Source: Candidatus Levilactobacillus faecigallinarum (lineage in GTDB: Bacteria > Bacillota > Bacilli > Lactobacillales > Lactobacillaceae). Taken from it: a stretch of 64,000 nucleotides of DNA. Positions 17,370-26,593 of the stretch are shown here, piece by piece. A program made the translations under genes and the position numbers. Location of the stretch: the NCBI GenBank assembly GCA_019113985.1, contig DXGJ01000023.1, positions 20,617 through 84,616 on the forward strand, written 5' to 3'. Below the pieces are notes generated by a model. It did no database searches and was not told the origin of the DNA. It worked only from the letters and a program-made list of their open reading frames with translations. Each line of letters starts with the position of its first letter. Position 1 is the stretch's first letter.

Positions 17370-18860
17370 ATGCAAGGAAAATTAACCATTGACCCTAGCA
17401 ACCAAATCGCTAAGGTTGACGATCGACTTTACAGCTCACTTATTGAACACCTTGGTCGAGCAGTTTACGACGGTCTTTACGACCCTGAAAACCCTAACTC
17501 TGACAAAAACGGCTTTCGTCAAGACGTGGTCAATGCTATTAAAGACTTGAATATCGACCTGGTACGCTATCCCGGTGGTAACTTTGTCTCCGGATTCAAT
17601 TGGGAAGACAGCATCGGCCCCAAGGACCAACGTCCGACTCGCTTAGACCTGGCTTGGCGCAGTATCGAAACCAATCAGTTCGGTCTACACGAGTTCATGA
17701 AGTGGACCAAGCAGAGCGGTACCCGTCCCGATATGGCCGTTAACTTGGGAAGCCGGGGCATTGACGCCGCCCGGAACCTCATCGAATACTGCAACTTCCC
17801 TGGCGGTACCTATTGGAGTGATCTCAGAAAGAAGAATGGTGCCGAGGAACCTTTCAACATCAAGACCTGGTGCCTGGGTAATGAAATGGACGGCGATTGG
17901 CAGATTGGTCACAAGACCGCCGAGGAATACGGTCGCTTAGCTCACGAAACGGCCAAGGTCATGCGTCTAGTTGATCCCGACATCGACTTGGTCGTGAGTG
18001 GGAGCTCTACCCGCGAAATGGCGACGTTTGGTAGCTGGGAAGAGACGGTTCTCGACCACACCTACGATGACGTCGATTACCTGTCCCTCCACCGGTACTA
18101 CGACAACGAAGAAAACGACCTGCATAACTTCTTGGCCAAGTCGATTGACTTCGACGAGTTCATCGGGGGGATTGTGGCCGTCTGTGACGCCGTTAAGGCC
18201 CGCAAACACAGTAATAAGACGCTTAGCCTCGCGTTGGACGAATGGAACGTTTGGTATCACTCCCACAAACAGGATGATGAAACCGCTCCATGGCAACAAG
18301 CTCCGCACCTGCTAGAGGACCACTACAACTTCGAGGATGCACTGATGGTCGGCACTATGTTGATTACCCTATTGAAGCACGCCGACCGGGTCAAAATTGC
18401 CTGTCTCGCCCAATTGGTCAACGTGATTGCTCCCATCATGACCACCGAACAAGGCATCTGGCTCCAATCCATCTTCTTCCCGTTCATGCAGGTCTCCAAG
18501 TACGGCCGCGGCATCGCCTTACAGCCAAAGCAGACGTCTGATACCTATGATAGTAAGGACTTCAAAGATGTCCCTTATCTCGATAGTATCGCCGTTTATA
18601 ACACCGACACCCACGAAGTTGTGGTCTTTGCCGAAAACAAGGGTGAAGAAGCCATGGACTTCAGCATGAATCTTCAAGATTTCAACGCTCAGAACCTCGT
18701 GGAAGCCACTCAATTTTATGGCTACGGCATTAAACAAACAAATGAAAACCAACAGATGAAAATTCAACCTAATGATCAGGTGACGCTAGCCGATAATTCG
18801 TTAAAAACCAAGCTCGCCCCACTTTCATGGAACATGTTCCGTATTAAAGTAACTGATTAA
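17370..18860 (+). CDS. GH51 alpha-L-arabinofuranosidase (copy 2)
   Basis: 496 residues, cytoplasmic. Acid/base Glu172 (CLGNEMDG), nucleophile Glu291 (LDEWNVW); RYPGGNF at 66-72 is conserved. It shares the style of copy 1 (GNE[LM]DG, DEWNV) but the two are clearly diverged. Ribosome binding site ATGGAGG. Third gene of the GH43-permease-GH51 operon, which ends at a terminator. Likely role: removing alpha-linked arabinofuranose, including branch residues, from oligomers brought in by the permease. Confidence 0.94.
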   Translation: MQGKLTIDPSNQIAKVDDRLYSSLIEHLGRAVYDGLYDPENPNSDKNGFRQDVVNAIKDLNIDLVRYPGGNFVSGFNWEDSIGPKDQRPTRLDLAWRSIETNQFGLHEFMKWTKQSGTRPDMAVNLGSRGIDAARNLIEYCNFPGGTYWSDLRKKNGAEEPFNIKTWCLGNEMDGDWQIGHKTAEEYGRLAHETAKVMRLVDPDIDLVVSGSSTREMATFGSWEETVLDHTYDDVDYLSLHRYYDNEENDLHNFLAKSIDFDEFIGGIVAVCDAVKARKHSNKTLSLALDEWNVWYHSHKQDDETAPWQQAPHLLEDHYNFEDALMVGTMLITLLKHADRVKIACLAQLVNVIAPIMTTEQGIWLQSIFFPFMQVSKYGRGIALQPKQTSDTYDSKDFKDVPYLDSIAVYNTDTHEVVVFAENKGEEAMDFSMNLQDFNAQNLVEATQFYGYGIKQTNENQQMKIQPNDQVTLADNSLKTKLAPLSWNMFRIKVTD

Positions 18861-18868
18861 AACATCTA

Positions 18869-18898
18869 GGCGTGACCCTTATGGGTTACGTCTTTTTT
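18869..18898 (+). terminator. Terminator of the GH43-permease-GH51 operon
   Basis: GGCGTGACCC/GGGTTACGTC hairpin (with G-U pairs) followed by six T. Confidence 0.8.
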
Positions 18899-19011
18899 AA
18901 TTAAAGCAACTCCATCCGTCTCCTGTAAGACCATCTGGCTCGCTACTAAGCAGTAAATCGGCTAACTAATGGACATGTACTCATTATCTCACAAAGCGTC
19001 TATAATCGACG

Positions 19012-19048
19012 AGAAAGGTGGCCCGAATCTCCCTTCAGGCCACCTTTT
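19012..19048 (-). terminator. Terminator of ArsR-type regulator copy 2
   Basis: AAAGGTGGCC/GGCCACCTTT arms overlapping the 3' side of the gene, with T-rich flank. It sits between two convergent transcripts. Confidence 0.75.
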
Positions 19049-19049
19049 C

Positions 19050-19952
19050 TTACTCGTTTTCGTTACTATAATAAATTTTACACTTAATTCCCTGATCATG
19101 GTTTCCAAACTGACGGCCATAAATAGTACAGCCCCCAACGTAATCAGCATTGGGTTTCACACCAATCCGCAAGGTCCACGAATCACCAGAGAGGTCTAAG
19201 TCAGAGACCTGGGTATCACTTGCATAGTGCCCGTCGATGAATGACCCATGCTTTGAAACGCGAAAAAGCTTTAGGATGCCATATCGATTCATATCATCAT
19301 AAACCCAACTTGGTGTTAATCGCCCACGTGTATCTGAAAAATCCCCTGGACTTTGCCAAGAACCAATCTCAGTACCGTTTAGGGTAAGGAAAAGATCTGA
19401 TTTCCAATTATTATTTGAGAATGGAAATTCGGAGCTTAATTCAAGCGAGATTTCTATCATTTCAATGTTCTGATCATCCTCAATGTAGTTAGGGATTTGA
19501 TATTCAATATACCCTTTTGAAAACCAAACCATACCAGCTTTGTCACGCTCTGGTGTCATGAAATATTTTGGATCATCAACTTTTCCAATAAAACCATGCT
19601 GTCCGGCAAGTCCACAAGATGGCGTTACGTCGTAATCGGTATACTGACCGACTGGCAACTCAATATCCTTAGAATCGTACGGTACGTACAGTTGTTTAGG
19701 AAAACCGATATTAATGGTATCCACACGAAGGCTGGAGATACGTTGTGTTCCCTGCTTTTCGGTTCGAATAATATTAGCAGCCTCAAGTTTATTCAGATGC
19801 ATAATTGTAATCGTGCTACTAAGATTAAGTGCATGTGATATTTCTTTTACATTCATTTTATTCTTAGACAACAAATTAATAATTTTTACCCGTACCGGAC
19901 TGTCTAGTGCTGTAAATACCGGAATTGATTTTTCAGATATATCTACGTCCAT
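19050..19952 (-). CDS. ArsR-type winged-helix regulator fused to a beta-rich putative sugar-sensing domain (copy 2)
   Basis: 300 residues, collinear over its whole length with the protein at 13804-14694 (I judge around half the residues identical). The winged helix (SPVRVKIINLLSKNKMNVKEISHALNLSSTITIMHL) and the same C-terminal landmarks are kept: PSCGLAG, GKVDDPKYFM, EFPFSNN, SPGDFSD, YGILK, GGCTI.GR.FGN.DQ. It follows the ABC importer operon on the same strand after a 206-bp gap with a long hairpin, so it probably has its own promoter. Start ATG with AAGGGGA. Likely the local regulator of the ABC/GH51 operon, as copy 1 may be for the GH43 side. Confidence 0.75.
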   Translation of the reverse strand: MDVDISEKSIPVFTALDSPVRVKIINLLSKNKMNVKEISHALNLSSTITIMHLNKLEAANIIRTEKQGTQRISSLRVDTINIGFPKQLYVPYDSKDIELPVGQYTDYDVTPSCGLAGQHGFIGKVDDPKYFMTPERDKAGMVWFSKGYIEYQIPNYIEDDQNIEMIEISLELSSEFPFSNNNWKSDLFLTLNGTEIGSWQSPGDFSDTRGRLTPSWVYDDMNRYGILKLFRVSKHGSFIDGHYASDTQVSDLDLSGDSWTLRIGVKPNADYVGGCTIYGRQFGNHDQGIKCKIYYSNENE

Positions 19953-20158
19953 TGCAAAAATCCCCTTACCGTCTTTTCTTTTCCATGTTTGATTGATAGC
20001 TTTTCAATTGAAGGCCAATAAAACTAGGTTCTTCACTCTCGATAAATACCGAAAATAAATCGCCTAGTTTTGTTTTTGGCTTCTACCTGTTAGTTGTAAT
20101 CCTATCTAATTATCCTTATGGTACCATCATCCTATTCTAAGACCTACTTATTTATTAA

Positions 20159-20770
20159 CTAAGCAATAATTCTACGTGCATGAGCAATATACGCCCACGC
20201 AGATCCTAAAAAGCGTTTCCAAACAAAATCAAGTAAAATTAAGTCTATTGGAAAACTCAGTGGTAAAACCAGCAACACATAGCATAACGCAATCGTTAAT
20301 AAGAGCATTCCTAGATTCTTAGGTAGGTTTAAAACAAAGAAGACTAACGCCGTTTTGATTGTTTCCAGAGGCGTTACGCGTTCATACACGCCAATCACCT
20401 GAATGCAGAACCAGATTCCCGAAACTAAGATAGCCAAGACCAGCATCAAACTGCCCATTACGACGTTCATTAGATTCCCTGAAGAGAGATTCTGTAGATT
20501 AACCAGGCTAGTTGTCACGGAGAGCGCGCCCACAGTAAACGTCACCGTATACCAAATCCATTGTTCTCGTAAATACCGAAAGAACATTGGACTAACATTC
20601 TCGCCGTGCCCATTTACCCGAAAATCATTAATGACTCGTAAAGTTGCGTGGAAGGTACATCCAATTGTAATGATCGGTAAACTGATAATTATCAGCATCG
20701 CGGTTAAAACCACGTAATCCCATAAGTTCCCCAATGACGTTGCAATAGGGCCATTTGAATACTTCATCAT
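20159..20770 (-). CDS. YesL-like (DUF624) membrane protein
   Basis: 203 residues, about five membrane helices. The opening (GNLWDYVVLTAMLIIISLPIITIGCTFHA) is typical of YesL/DUF624 proteins, which accompany sugar ABC importers in firmicutes but have no settled function. Its ribosome binding site (AAGGA) lies inside the end of the permease gene 3 bp upstream, so it is the last gene of the importer operon. A role in assembly or modulation of the permease is conjecture. Confidence 0.8.
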   Translation of the reverse strand: MMKYSNGPIATSLGNLWDYVVLTAMLIIISLPIITIGCTFHATLRVINDFRVNGHGENVSPMFFRYLREQWIWYTVTFTVGALSVTTSLVNLQNLSSGNLMNVVMGSLMLVLAILVSGIWFCIQVIGVYERVTPLETIKTALVFFVLNLPKNLGMLLLTIALCYVLLVLPLSFPIDLILLDFVWKRFLGSAWAYIAHARRIIA

Positions 20771-20773
20771 AAA

Positions 20774-21598
20774 CTATTCCTTCATTCCTGACATAGCCGA
20801 TCCTTGAATAAAGTACTTCTGTGCAAACATGTAAATGATAAACAGTGGCAACATGGAAATGATTGTCCCAGCCATAACTGGACCATAGTACGTGATATGT
20901 TGACCACCAATTAGAGCTAATCCAGCTGCCAAGGTCCGCATACTTTGGTCAGTCGTCATTAACATTGGGTATAGAAGGTCATTCCAGCTACCCATTAAGC
21001 TAAAGATCGCTAAGGTAATCAGCTGTGGTTTAGCTAGCGGTAACATAATTCTAAAGTAAATTTGGAATTCGTTTAAACCGTCTAACCGTGCCGCTTCCGC
21101 CAAATCTTCGGGTAATCCCACGAAGAACGATCGCATCATAAATATCCCAAAAGCTGTCGTCGCATGAGGAATAATTAACCCCGCATAGGTGTTAATCATC
21201 CCAAACTTACTTAATTCCATGAACAGAGGAATCATCGTAATCGCGAATGGAATAAACATGGTGACCATAATAACGTAGTAGAAGAATGTCCGGCCACGGA
21301 AACGCATCCGAGCTAAGGCATATCCGGTAAAGGAGTCCAAAGTAACAGAGATAACACAGACCCCAACCGCGTAAATCACCGTATTAACGATGTAGCGCGT
21401 CATTGGAATGGTTTTCCAAATATCCGTATAGTTACTAAATGTGTAATGACCAGCGAATAATTTTGGTGGATAGTTAATGATATCCGCTTCGTTTTTAAAG
21501 GAACTCAGTAGCACCCACAAGAATGGGAAGACAACTGAAATCAAGACAATAATGAGTAAAATATTTGATAAGACTGAATGCTTATTCGTTCGTTTCAT
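20774..21598 (-). CDS. ABC sugar importer permease (MalG/AraQ type)
   Basis: 274 residues, six membrane helices. The ATPase-contact loop is visible as EAARLDGLNEFQIYFRIMLP. This is the second of two permease subunits of a CUT1-class oligosaccharide importer. It starts 16 bp after the first permease gene. In context (GH51, arabinan block) the substrate is most likely an arabino-oligosaccharide. Confidence 0.92.
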   Translation of the reverse strand: MKRTNKHSVLSNILLIIVLISVVFPFLWVLLSSFKNEADIINYPPKLFAGHYTFSNYTDIWKTIPMTRYIVNTVIYAVGVCVISVTLDSFTGYALARMRFRGRTFFYYVIMVTMFIPFAITMIPLFMELSKFGMINTYAGLIIPHATTAFGIFMMRSFFVGLPEDLAEAARLDGLNEFQIYFRIMLPLAKPQLITLAIFSLMGSWNDLLYPMLMTTDQSMRTLAAGLALIGGQHITYYGPVMAGTIISMLPLFIIYMFAQKYFIQGSAMSGMKE

Positions 21599-21614
21599 AA
21601 TGATCGTCGCCCTC

Positions 21615-22529
21615 CTATCTCATTTGTTGTTCTTTATGGCTCATGTACAAGTTTGAGCCAACCGCTAAGACTGCAATAATTACAAACAATACAGTGGCAA
21701 CGGTAGATGCGTATCCAAGCTCATACGGAGCCGCAAACCCACGATTATAAATGTATTGCACCGTGGATTCAGTCTTGAAGTTAGGGCCACCACCAGTGGT
21801 AACAAAGATTTGGTCAAAGACTTGCATGGAACCCGTTAAGTTCGTTAAGACACAGAATCCAAGTGCTGGAATACATTGTGGAATCGTTACGTGGAAGAAT
21901 TGTTGCATCCGGTTCGCACCATCCATTTCAGCAGACTCATATAAGCTTGGTGAAATGGCTTGAACGGCCGTCAGCATGATAATCATGGTAACCCCGAAGC
22001 TCTTCCAAACCGTCAAGAAGGCAATTGTAGGCATTGCCCAATGGGCATTTCCAAAGAAGTCTGGTGCCGTCATCCCGATCTTCGTCAGCATGTGTGGGAA
22101 TAAGCCAATGTTTGGATCAAGTAACATGTTAAAGACCAACCCAATGGCAGTTAACGAACAAACAACAGGAATGTAGAAGGTTGACCGGCAAAACCGGTTA
22201 AACCGCGTATTCCGGGATAAGGCCGCCGCACAGAGAACCCCAACCAACACTTGTACTGGCGTTTCAAGTACCGTGAAGTAAACGGTATGCCAGATAGAGT
22301 TAATGGCCCGTGAATCTGAGAAGAAGCGGACAAAGTTGTGTAATCCAACGAATTTCGTTCCATTAAAGAAAATATTAACGTTGAAGAAACTCATCCCTAG
22401 ACCGATGACAACCGGGATAAACGCGAAGAGGACCAAGGCAATTATCGAAGGTAAGATAAAGAGATAACCAACGTGACCTGGCTGATTCCAATACGTTTTA
22501 ATCCGGGACCATCTGGATGTATTTTCCAT
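21615..22529 (-). CDS. ABC sugar importer permease (MalF/AraP type)
   Basis: 304 residues, six membrane helices after a short cytoplasmic start. The ATPase-contact loop reads ESAEMDGANRMQQFFHVTIP. It partners the next permease. It is separated from the binding-protein gene by a 114-bp gap containing a perfect 16-bp inverted repeat. Confidence 0.92.
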   Translation of the reverse strand: MENTSRWSRIKTYWNQPGHVGYLFILPSIIALVLFAFIPVVIGLGMSFFNVNIFFNGTKFVGLHNFVRFFSDSRAINSIWHTVYFTVLETPVQVLVGVLCAAALSRNTRFNRFCRSTFYIPVVCSLTAIGLVFNMLLDPNIGLFPHMLTKIGMTAPDFFGNAHWAMPTIAFLTVWKSFGVTMIIMLTAVQAISPSLYESAEMDGANRMQQFFHVTIPQCIPALGFCVLTNLTGSMQVFDQIFVTTGGGPNFKTESTVQYIYNRGFAAPYELGYASTVATVLFVIIAVLAVGSNLYMSHKEQQMR

Positions 22530-22561
22530 AGTAATAACTTCCCTCCAAAATAGTTCGGTAT

Positions 22562-22607
22562 AATTTTATACACTGATAACCAGTAAGCGGCATCAGTGTA
22601 TAAAATT
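22562..22607 (-). repeat. Perfect 16-bp inverted repeat between binding-protein and permease genes
   Basis: Arms AATTTTATACACTGAT (22562-22577) and complement (22592-22607) with a 14-base loop. This is the usual place for an mRNA-stabilising or partly terminating hairpin that keeps the binding protein in excess over the permeases. Confidence 0.8.
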
Positions 22608-22643
22608 GGTCAATTCAACTAGATAGACTTAGACGCGATGCGT

Positions 22644-23912
22644 TTAGTCGTCGCCCTTCAGAATCTTATTAATCTTCTGATCGGCTAACTTCAACTGCGT
22701 ATTCACATCACTACCCGTAACAACCTTGTTACACATTGGTGTAATGACATTGGTTTGAATATCAGATGCGTGAACGTTACCAGACCACATAACCTTTGAG
22801 TAGCTAGTTTGCTTAGCTAATTCAGAAATGACTGGATCGTTCTTGATACTCTTGTCAGCAGCAACATCCTTCAAGTAAGGTGCACACTTGTTTTCTTGAC
22901 TCCACTTCATGCTAGTCTTCTTGGTGTTCCAGTACTTAACAAAGGAGTAGATAGCTTTCGTCTTACTGTCGTCAGTACTTGTTGGAATACCGAAACCAAC
23001 ACCGGCTAACCAAGCTTGCTTCTTACCATTTTTAGTCAAAGATGGGAATTGCGTAACACCGTAGTTAATCTTGTTCTTGATCATTCCTTCGTTCAGCCAT
23101 GGACCACTGACTTCAAGACCCAACTTACCAGCGAACATCAGGTTATCAACGGCAACCCCTTGGGTACTTGGATTACCCAGCTTTTGAACATACATCATTT
23201 GACGGAATTGGTTCAAAACTTTACGGTTAGCAGCATTATTGATGGTTGACTTATTTTCAGCCTTGTTTAAGATAGTCCCACCGTAAACCAATGACCATTG
23301 TGCAAAGTCAGACCAGTAAGTCCCTTGAACACCGTTACCCAGTGCTTTAATCTTCTTGGCGTAGTCCATGTATTGCGAGATAGTCTTAACTTTACTGTTA
23401 GGGTCGATGCCAGCCTTCTTGTAAAGATCCTTGTTCCAGTAGAGATAGTTTCCTTGAACTTGCATTGGGATAAAGTAAGACTTACCCTTAATCTTCCCCA
23501 TGTTGATTGCTGATTGCTGGAAGTTAGACTTGTCAACGCCTTTATAGTTGTAGAAGTTTGACATGTCCTTCATGGTTCCGTTATGTACGTAACCAGCCAT
23601 ATCACCATAGTTCATGGCAACAAAGTCAGGAGCCTTCCGTGCCGTAATGGCAGTTGGCAACTTTTCATTGAAGTTGTCCCAACTCATTTGGTCCATCTTA
23701 ACCTTAACGTGGTCCTTGTTGGTCTTGTTATATTCCGCAACAATCTTCTTCAGGTTAGTCCCATCAGACGCAGTAAACCCATTCCAGAAGGTAATGGTCG
23801 TCGTCTTGGATGAACTGCTGCTAGCACTCTTATTGCCACATGCGGCAAGGGAAAGCGCTGCCAATCCTGTTAAAGCTAAAACGGATAACTTTTTCCAACT
23901 ATGTTTATTCAT
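22644..23912 (-). CDS. ABC importer extracellular sugar-binding lipoprotein
   Basis: 422 residues. A lipoprotein signal peptide ends in the lipobox LAAC with the anchoring Cys at residue 25, followed by a Ser-rich linker and a family-1 solute-binding fold (TITFWNGFTASDGTNLKK, many Trp/Tyr that could stack on sugars). It captures the oligosaccharide outside the membrane and passes it to the two permeases. It starts 22 bp after the ATPase gene. Confidence 0.93.
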   Translation of the reverse strand: MNKHSWKKLSVLALTGLAALSLAACGNKSASSSSSKTTTITFWNGFTASDGTNLKKIVAEYNKTNKDHVKVKMDQMSWDNFNEKLPTAITARKAPDFVAMNYGDMAGYVHNGTMKDMSNFYNYKGVDKSNFQQSAINMGKIKGKSYFIPMQVQGNYLYWNKDLYKKAGIDPNSKVKTISQYMDYAKKIKALGNGVQGTYWSDFAQWSLVYGGTILNKAENKSTINNAANRKVLNQFRQMMYVQKLGNPSTQGVAVDNLMFAGKLGLEVSGPWLNEGMIKNKINYGVTQFPSLTKNGKKQAWLAGVGFGIPTSTDDSKTKAIYSFVKYWNTKKTSMKWSQENKCAPYLKDVAADKSIKNDPVISELAKQTSYSKVMWSGNVHASDIQTNVITPMCNKVVTGSDVNTQLKLADQKINKILKGDD

Positions 23913-23934
23913 AATGTTGTTTCTCCCCTTTGAG

Positions 23935-25041
23935 TTATTTAAGAACTAATTCAGTGGTTGGATCAAAGAAATGCACTGTATCTAAATCTAAACTAGCTGT
24001 TTTTTTAGTGCCCGGGGCCTCATGATCGCGGGCATTAACCTTCGCAATATAATTATGTTTATTTACCTTGCAGTAAAGCTGTGATTCGTTCCCCAATAAT
24101 TCAGAAACGACAATTTCACCATTAAGCACCGTATCTGGATGTGCTTCTACGAATGCTTGATCCACGTGAATGTTTTCCGGACGGATTCCTAGAATAATCT
24201 GCTTACCATCATAACCCGCCTCATCGAGTTTCGTGGCTTGCTCCGGTTTCAGTAGTAAGCTGATTCCGTTATCTGCATCCGTCAGGTACTTACCGTCAAA
24301 GTCTAATGTAAAGAAGTTCATCGGTGGTGCCCCGATAAATCCACCAACGAAGACGTTAGCGGGCTTATCATAAACCTCAGCGGGCGTTCCAATTTGTTGG
24401 ACTTTTCCATCCTTCATAATGACAATCCGATCAGCCATGGTCATCGCTTCGGTCTGATCATGGGTCACGTAGATGGTCGTGGTGTCCAATGAACGGTGCA
24501 AACGTGCGATTTCGGTCCGCATGGAGACCCGTAACTTAGCATCCAAGTTAGACAAGGGTTCATCCATTAGGAAGATTGGCGCATCCCGCACGATTGCCCG
24601 GCCTAAGGCAACCCGTTGACGTTGCCCACCGGACAAGGCACTTGGCCGTTTAGGTAAGAACTCTGTTAATCCTAGAATATCAGCGGCATGTTTTACCCGC
24701 TTGTCAATCTCATCCTTGTCATACTTCCGCATCTTTAATCCAAAAGCCATGTTTTGGTAAACGGTCATATGGGGGTAGAGTGCATAGTTTTGGAAAACCA
24801 TTGCGATATCCCGATCCTTGGGAGCCTTTGTATTGGCAACCTCACCATTGATTTTCAAAGTACCCTTGGTAATTTCCTCCAACCCTGAAATCATTCGGAG
24901 CGTGGTTGACTTCCCACACCCTGACGGTCCAACAAACACGATAAATTCCTTATCCTTAACTTCCAAATTGAAGTCGGTCACGCTGTATTCGTCGGCGCCA
25001 TCATACTGCTTATAAATATGTTCTAGCGATACACTTGACAT
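23935..25041 (-). CDS. MsmK/UgpC-type sugar importer ATPase
   Basis: 368 residues. Walker A GPSGCGKST, signature LSGGQRQRVALGRAI, Walker B FLMDEPLSNLD, switch histidine in YVTHDQTEAM, then a C-terminal regulatory domain as in MsmX/MalK. In many lactic acid bacteria one such ATPase serves several importers. Here it is encoded within the importer operon, between GH51 copy 3 and the binding protein, so it is probably the dedicated energiser but could be shared. Confidence 0.93.
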   Translation of the reverse strand: MSSVSLEHIYKQYDGADEYSVTDFNLEVKDKEFIVFVGPSGCGKSTTLRMISGLEEITKGTLKINGEVANTKAPKDRDIAMVFQNYALYPHMTVYQNMAFGLKMRKYDKDEIDKRVKHAADILGLTEFLPKRPSALSGGQRQRVALGRAIVRDAPIFLMDEPLSNLDAKLRVSMRTEIARLHRSLDTTTIYVTHDQTEAMTMADRIVIMKDGKVQQIGTPAEVYDKPANVFVGGFIGAPPMNFFTLDFDGKYLTDADNGISLLLKPEQATKLDEAGYDGKQIILGIRPENIHVDQAFVEAHPDTVLNGEIVVSELLGNESQLYCKVNKHNYIAKVNARDHEAPGTKKTASLDLDTVHFFDPTTELVLK

Positions 25042-25077
25042 GTCTGACCACCTTTTCGCTTATAAATTCAATTGTGC

Positions 25078-26529
25078 CTACTGCTTCTGAATCTTAATGG
25101 TTACCACACTCATCTTCGGCAACTGGAATCGAACTGCTTGGCCTTCAACATGAACCTGGTCAAATGATTTTAGTTGAACTCGCTCTGGATCATCAAACGT
25201 ATTATGTGCATTTGCAACATCCTCATGAAGCGTTTGTGCATACGTTGTTTTTCCCAGAGCAGTTGGCATTTCAATCTCAAGGTTCTCATCAGCCGTTAAA
25301 CTAGTATTACAGAAAGAAAGAATATATTCATCGTCTTTCTCAGATACCGTGTAGTTAAGGTCACTGCCTTGACTGCAGGCCGCTGCAATTCGCGTTGCAT
25401 CTTGATGGAATTGATACATCAGGAAAACAAAGTAGGTTGGGGTTAACAACATCTTTGAACCATCGGTTAAGACCATTGATTGTAAGACGTTAACCATCTG
25501 TGCAATGTTAGCCATGTGGACTCGATCAGCATGCTTGTAGAAGATGTTTAAGGTCGTCGCAGCAACCATCGCATCTCGCAACGTATTTTGTTGGTATAAG
25601 AATGCTGGATTCGTACCCGCTTGTTCCTTCAGCCAAGATCCCCATTCATCAACGATTAAGTCGACATGATGTTCTGGGTCGTACCGATCCATTCGAATGG
25701 CATGTTCATGAATTAAGTAGTCCATCTTCTTTGCACTATTAAGCAGCGATTGCCATTCTTCGTCACTGAAGTCAACTGCATCCCCCTTGTGTTCCCACAA
25801 GTCCGTCAACGCATAATGATGTAAACTAAGTCCATTCATATAAGGGGCTGCACTTTCCATGACAACGTTTGTCCAATTAAAGTCATCAATATTTGGACCA
25901 CACGCAATTTTATAAATTGGCTCCTTACCGTACTGTCGAACAAACGTCTGAAATTGTCGATAAAGGTCTGCATAGTATTCGGGCCGCATATTACCGCCGC
26001 CACCCCAGGTTTCATTCCCAATTCCTAAGAACTTTACATCCCAAGGTTCTGGGTGACCATTTTCAGCACGCAGGTTTGCCATTGTCGAATCGCCAGACGC
26101 CGTCATGTACTCAACCCAATCAGCCATCTCTTGAACCGTTCCGCTACCGACGTTGCAATTTATGTAGGCCTCACTACCTAGTTGTTGGCAAAGTTCGAAA
26201 AACTCGTGGGTTCCAAACGAATTGTCTTCAGTCGTGCCGCCCCAGTTATTATTAACAATTTTACGACGATTAGCAGGATCACCAATTCCATCGCGCCAGT
26301 GGTATTCATCGGCGAAACAGCCTCCCGGCCAACGAAGTACCGGAACGTGAAGTTTCTTTAAGGCATCAATAACATCTGAACGTAAACCATTTACATTCGG
26401 AATATCACTATCTTTACCGACCCATAAGCCTTCGTAAATCCCTCGACCCAAATGTTCGGAAAATTGGCCTTGAAGGTACTTACTTAATTGAACTGGCTTT
26501 TGTGCATCAGTTTTAAGATTAATCTTCAT
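25078..26529 (-). CDS. GH51 alpha-L-arabinofuranosidase (copy 3)
   Basis: 483 residues, cytoplasmic. It belongs to a different GH51 branch from copies 1 and 2: RWPGGCFADEYHW, acid/base Glu173 in GNETWGGGG, nucleophile Glu295 in DEWGSW. Enzymes of this look include ones active on linear arabino-oligosaccharides. The ATG at 26529 follows AAGGAGG; a start ten codons upstream lacks one. First gene of the ABC importer operon, with a strong promoter that carries a cre site in the -10 region. Confidence 0.93.
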   Translation of the reverse strand: MKINLKTDAQKPVQLSKYLQGQFSEHLGRGIYEGLWVGKDSDIPNVNGLRSDVIDALKKLHVPVLRWPGGCFADEYHWRDGIGDPANRRKIVNNNWGGTTEDNSFGTHEFFELCQQLGSEAYINCNVGSGTVQEMADWVEYMTASGDSTMANLRAENGHPEPWDVKFLGIGNETWGGGGNMRPEYYADLYRQFQTFVRQYGKEPIYKIACGPNIDDFNWTNVVMESAAPYMNGLSLHHYALTDLWEHKGDAVDFSDEEWQSLLNSAKKMDYLIHEHAIRMDRYDPEHHVDLIVDEWGSWLKEQAGTNPAFLYQQNTLRDAMVAATTLNIFYKHADRVHMANIAQMVNVLQSMVLTDGSKMLLTPTYFVFLMYQFHQDATRIAAACSQGSDLNYTVSEKDDEYILSFCNTSLTADENLEIEMPTALGKTTYAQTLHEDVANAHNTFDDPERVQLKSFDQVHVEGQAVRFQLPKMSVVTIKIQKQ

Positions 26530-26564
26530 GTTGTTCCTCCTTAGTTGCTTACTTAACAATATCT

Positions 26565-26593
26565 AAGATAGCGCTTACATTAACATTCGTCAA
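26565..26593 (-). promoter_or_regulatory. Promoter of the GH51-ABC operon with cre
   Basis: Minus strand: TTGACG (26588-26593), 17 bp, TATCTT (26565-26570). TGTAAGCGCTATCT (26566-26579) matches cre with one mismatch and overlaps the -10 box. The layout is very similar to the GPH operon promoter at 10582-10627. The rest of the gap up to the recQ terminator (26594-26830) is AT-rich and shows no gene. Confidence 0.72.
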
